A model generated the notes under the pieces. It had not been told where the DNA came from. It did not search any database and was given only the letters and a program-made list of their open reading frames with translations. Below, piece after piece: positions 61,905-64,000 of a stretch of 64,000 nucleotides of DNA. The position numbers and the translations under genes were made by a program. Location of the stretch: the NCBI GenBank assembly GCA_008360975.2, contig CM039189.1:10482056-10546055 (forward strand), given 5' to 3'. The DNA is from Lichenostomus cassidix. Taxonomy: Eukaryota > Chordata > Aves > Passeriformes > Meliphagidae. Within the stretch, counting starts at the first letter, position 1, and each line of letters begins with the position of its first letter.

Positions 61905-63625
61905 GCTGATCCTGCCGCTGCTCCTGAAGGTCATCCCTGTGGTGCCATCCCTCCCCGGGGCTGTGACAGAGCCCCTGCTGCCTCCAGGCACAGCACAGGG
62001 TCACAGCTTCACCCCTGGGATGGCTCCCGAGGGGACATTTGCTCTACAAACCCCAGAGCCTGCAGGAGAGCAAGGGCAAAACAAGCTGGGGTCAATCAAT
62101 CAACCATACTGCTGGGGTTTCTGGCCAGGAGCCATCCTACCTTTCATCCAAATTCATTTTTCCAGCTAGGAGAAGCCCTCTGGCATGGGCCAGCAGTCCC
62201 TGTGCTGGGGCTGTGCTGTGCATCAGCACTGACTGCACGTGCTGGCTTTGCTGGACACACCTGGAGATGTCCATGTGGCTCCTGGAGTGCTCTCAAGCTG
62301 CCAGAACGTGTCTGAGGCTGGGTGTAACATGGGGCTCAGCAGGGCATGGGGAGGCTGAAAACAAGCCCATGGCAGGGATGACTCAAGCTCGCTGCCAACA
62401 CTGGGGTTGTGCTGGGATTGGGGCACACAGCCCTGTCCCCCCACGCCAGAGAGAAACATCTGCTGCAGTGTCAACACTGGCTCTGACCCTTACAAAAGGG
62501 ACTGCTGGAGGCACCAAACTTCAGGGGGCTCCTCTGAAGAGACCACCCTGCTGTGATAAGGCATCAAAGTCCCTGGAAAATGAAGGTAAAGGTTCAGGTA
62601 GGGGATTAGCAGGTGGGATTAAAGGCTCAGCAGCTCTTGAGGTGGATCTGAATCACACTGTAAAGCAGCCCACCGCAGCTCTGCAGTGAGGAATTGCTCC
62701 TTGTCTGGCTTAATTGCATCTTACAGCAATTCCTTGCTTGCTGTCTGTGCTCACCTTTCCCAGGGGTCACAGTGAGGGTGTTCTGTGCATCCCTGAAGGC
62801 AGCTTGGCCATCAGCATGTCTGGGGCTGACACACGGTGAGGGTAAGGAAGCCAGTGGCAGAACTGCCACCAAAAAATTACTTGGAAGTGTGGAGAAATGC
62901 CTTTCATCCATCAAATTTCAGTCACCAGCAAAGAGATTTAATTTCAAGAGCCATTTGATTTTAAAGAACCAGAATCTGTTGTCGCCAGTGACCCCCACCT
63001 TTTCCAAAGGCGGACCTGGTGGTGCCACAGGGCTGTCCCCCTGCACCTGAGCATCCAGACCCCTCCAACATCAATGCTGACTGCTGAAAAATTGATGTCT
63101 GATGTGCCCAGCAATGTTTGTCACCTACTTCTTTGATACCTCACAGTTTTTGTGAGCATCCCTGCAAAGAGGAGCCCACAGGGACATTGGTGTCTCCTAT
63201 CCAAAAGGCAATTGAAAGCCCCGCATTGTCTGTGAATGCTGGGATTATTTTTCCACTGTGTGCAGCATTTTGTTTCATCTGACTGTATTTCACCCCCTCA
63301 GCTATATGTTTGGTGGCCCAGGTGTGGCGCCCAGGGACCATGCTGGCTGGGGACACTGCAGGGCTCCAGGGGATGCCATGTCAGGTGTGGAGGGGACACG
63401 GAGGGGATGCAGAGAGAGCGGGACAGGCACTCTCCTGTGCAGGGTTGCCATATCAACAGGTTCTCTGGGAGCCTCTCACTGCAGATGCAGCATTCTGGAA
63501 TGCTGTGATGCGAGCTCAAGCACTGCTGGCTTCTGTGGCCCCACATCCCTTCAAGTGCCCTCTCCTCTCTTCCTGGGGGCTCTGCCAGGAGTGTCCCCAG
63601 GTGCATTTTTCTTCTCCCAGTGCTG
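61905..63625. other. No gene recognised
   Basis: Moderately GC-rich, with long overlapping frames (for example 62039-62689 plus, 216 codons). Several frames are open over the same bases, no family is recognisable, and no splice or polyadenylation signals support any of them. Confidence 0.5.
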
Positions 63626-63629
63626 CCAG

Positions 63630-63676
63630 CATCCCTGCCTGCATCCCTGCCTGCATCCCTGCCTGCATCCCTGCCC
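63630..63676. repeat. 12-bp minisatellite, about four copies
   Basis: CATCCCTGCCTG is repeated about four times with almost no variation, the last copy breaking down to CATCCCTGCCCG. Because the unit is a multiple of three, every frame gives a tetrapeptide repeat, which explains long repetitive frames on both strands here. Confidence 0.9.
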
Positions 63677-63679
63677 GGT

Positions 63680-64000
63680 GAGCAACGGCAGCTGGTCATG
63701 ATCACAAGACAGCAGCAGGAGCAGCTGCAGCCGATGCTGAGGGGGACAGGAGGGACACTGAGCCCACAGGCAGGTGAGGAAAGATGCAGTGGGGATCAGT
63801 GGCTCCTCCCAACACCCTGCAGCATCCCCCATGACTGCAGCAGGGCTGCCCCCCAGCCCACAAAATGCAGAAAGGGAGCAAATAGAAGCTGCATTTACTG
63901 ATTTCAGAGGAAGAAGGAGAGTTTTATTGTCTGACATCAGCCAAAGCACCAGGCAGTGATGACGAGTGCCCCATACTGGGGTGCCCTGAAATCCCCTGAG
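63680..64000. other. No gene recognised at right edge
   Basis: GC-rich sequence with shadow frames only, running off the end of the window. Confidence 0.5.

Noticed and set aside
61259..62689. Long plus-strand frames (173 and 216 codons)
   Set aside because: Several frames are open over the same bases in GC-richer DNA. There is no family resemblance, and no splice, promoter or polyadenylation support.
1..64000. tRNA, rRNA, CRISPR, operon or bacterial insertion-sequence features
   Set aside because: None of the expected structures is visible. The composition, CpG island and repeat content are those of vertebrate nuclear DNA.

Overview
This is a 64 kb piece of vertebrate nuclear DNA, almost certainly from a bird. 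The interspersed repeats say so: several old, mostly antisense CR1/L3-type LINE copies, one roughly 960 bp LTR whose whole course matches the avian ERVL-type LTR that is common in bird genomes, and one ancient MIR-like SINE. There are no bacterial-style genes, operons, tRNAs, rRNAs or CRISPR arrays. Most six-frame open reading frames are short and look like chance.

The one strong functional landmark is a CpG island at about 30.2-32.4 kb. It carries two good minus-strand splice donors (exon ends at 31316 and 31562). I read it as the TATA-less promoter and alternative first exons of a gene transcribed leftwards. I could not identify that gene, because no coding exon is recognisable with certainty. 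On this reading, much of 1-31 kb would be its first intron(s). That stretch is AT-rich, with (TA)n tracts and old LINE remains at 10.4-10.7 kb and 17.2-17.8 kb. I list a few short exon-like stretches there (20.7, 22.4, 23.3 and 4.6 kb on minus; 23.8 and 26.6 kb on plus). Each has good splice flanks and one open frame, but open frames this short are common by chance, so all have low confidence.

Right of the island (32.4-64 kb) I see no convincing gene. It looks like intergenic or regulatory DNA with a clear repeat layer: a MIR-like SINE at 35.6 kb, two CR1/L3 copies end to end at 46.3-48.15 kb, a CR1 tail at 50.5 kb, the ERVL-type solo LTR at 51.1-52.1 kb, a CR1 reverse-transcriptase scrap at 53.4 kb, a decayed Ty3/Gypsy-like reverse-transcriptase relic at 55.4-55.9 kb and an L3/CR1 piece at 60.4 kb. 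Between these are AT-rich blocks dense in homeodomain and forkhead-type motifs (42.6-44.4 and 57.5 kb) and smaller CpG-retaining blocks (52.3 and 61.8 kb). These are candidates for conserved non-coding enhancers.

The most unusual item is the Ty3/Gypsy-like relic, because bird genomes are generally considered poor in that class. All repeat assignments come from pattern memory, without a database search.
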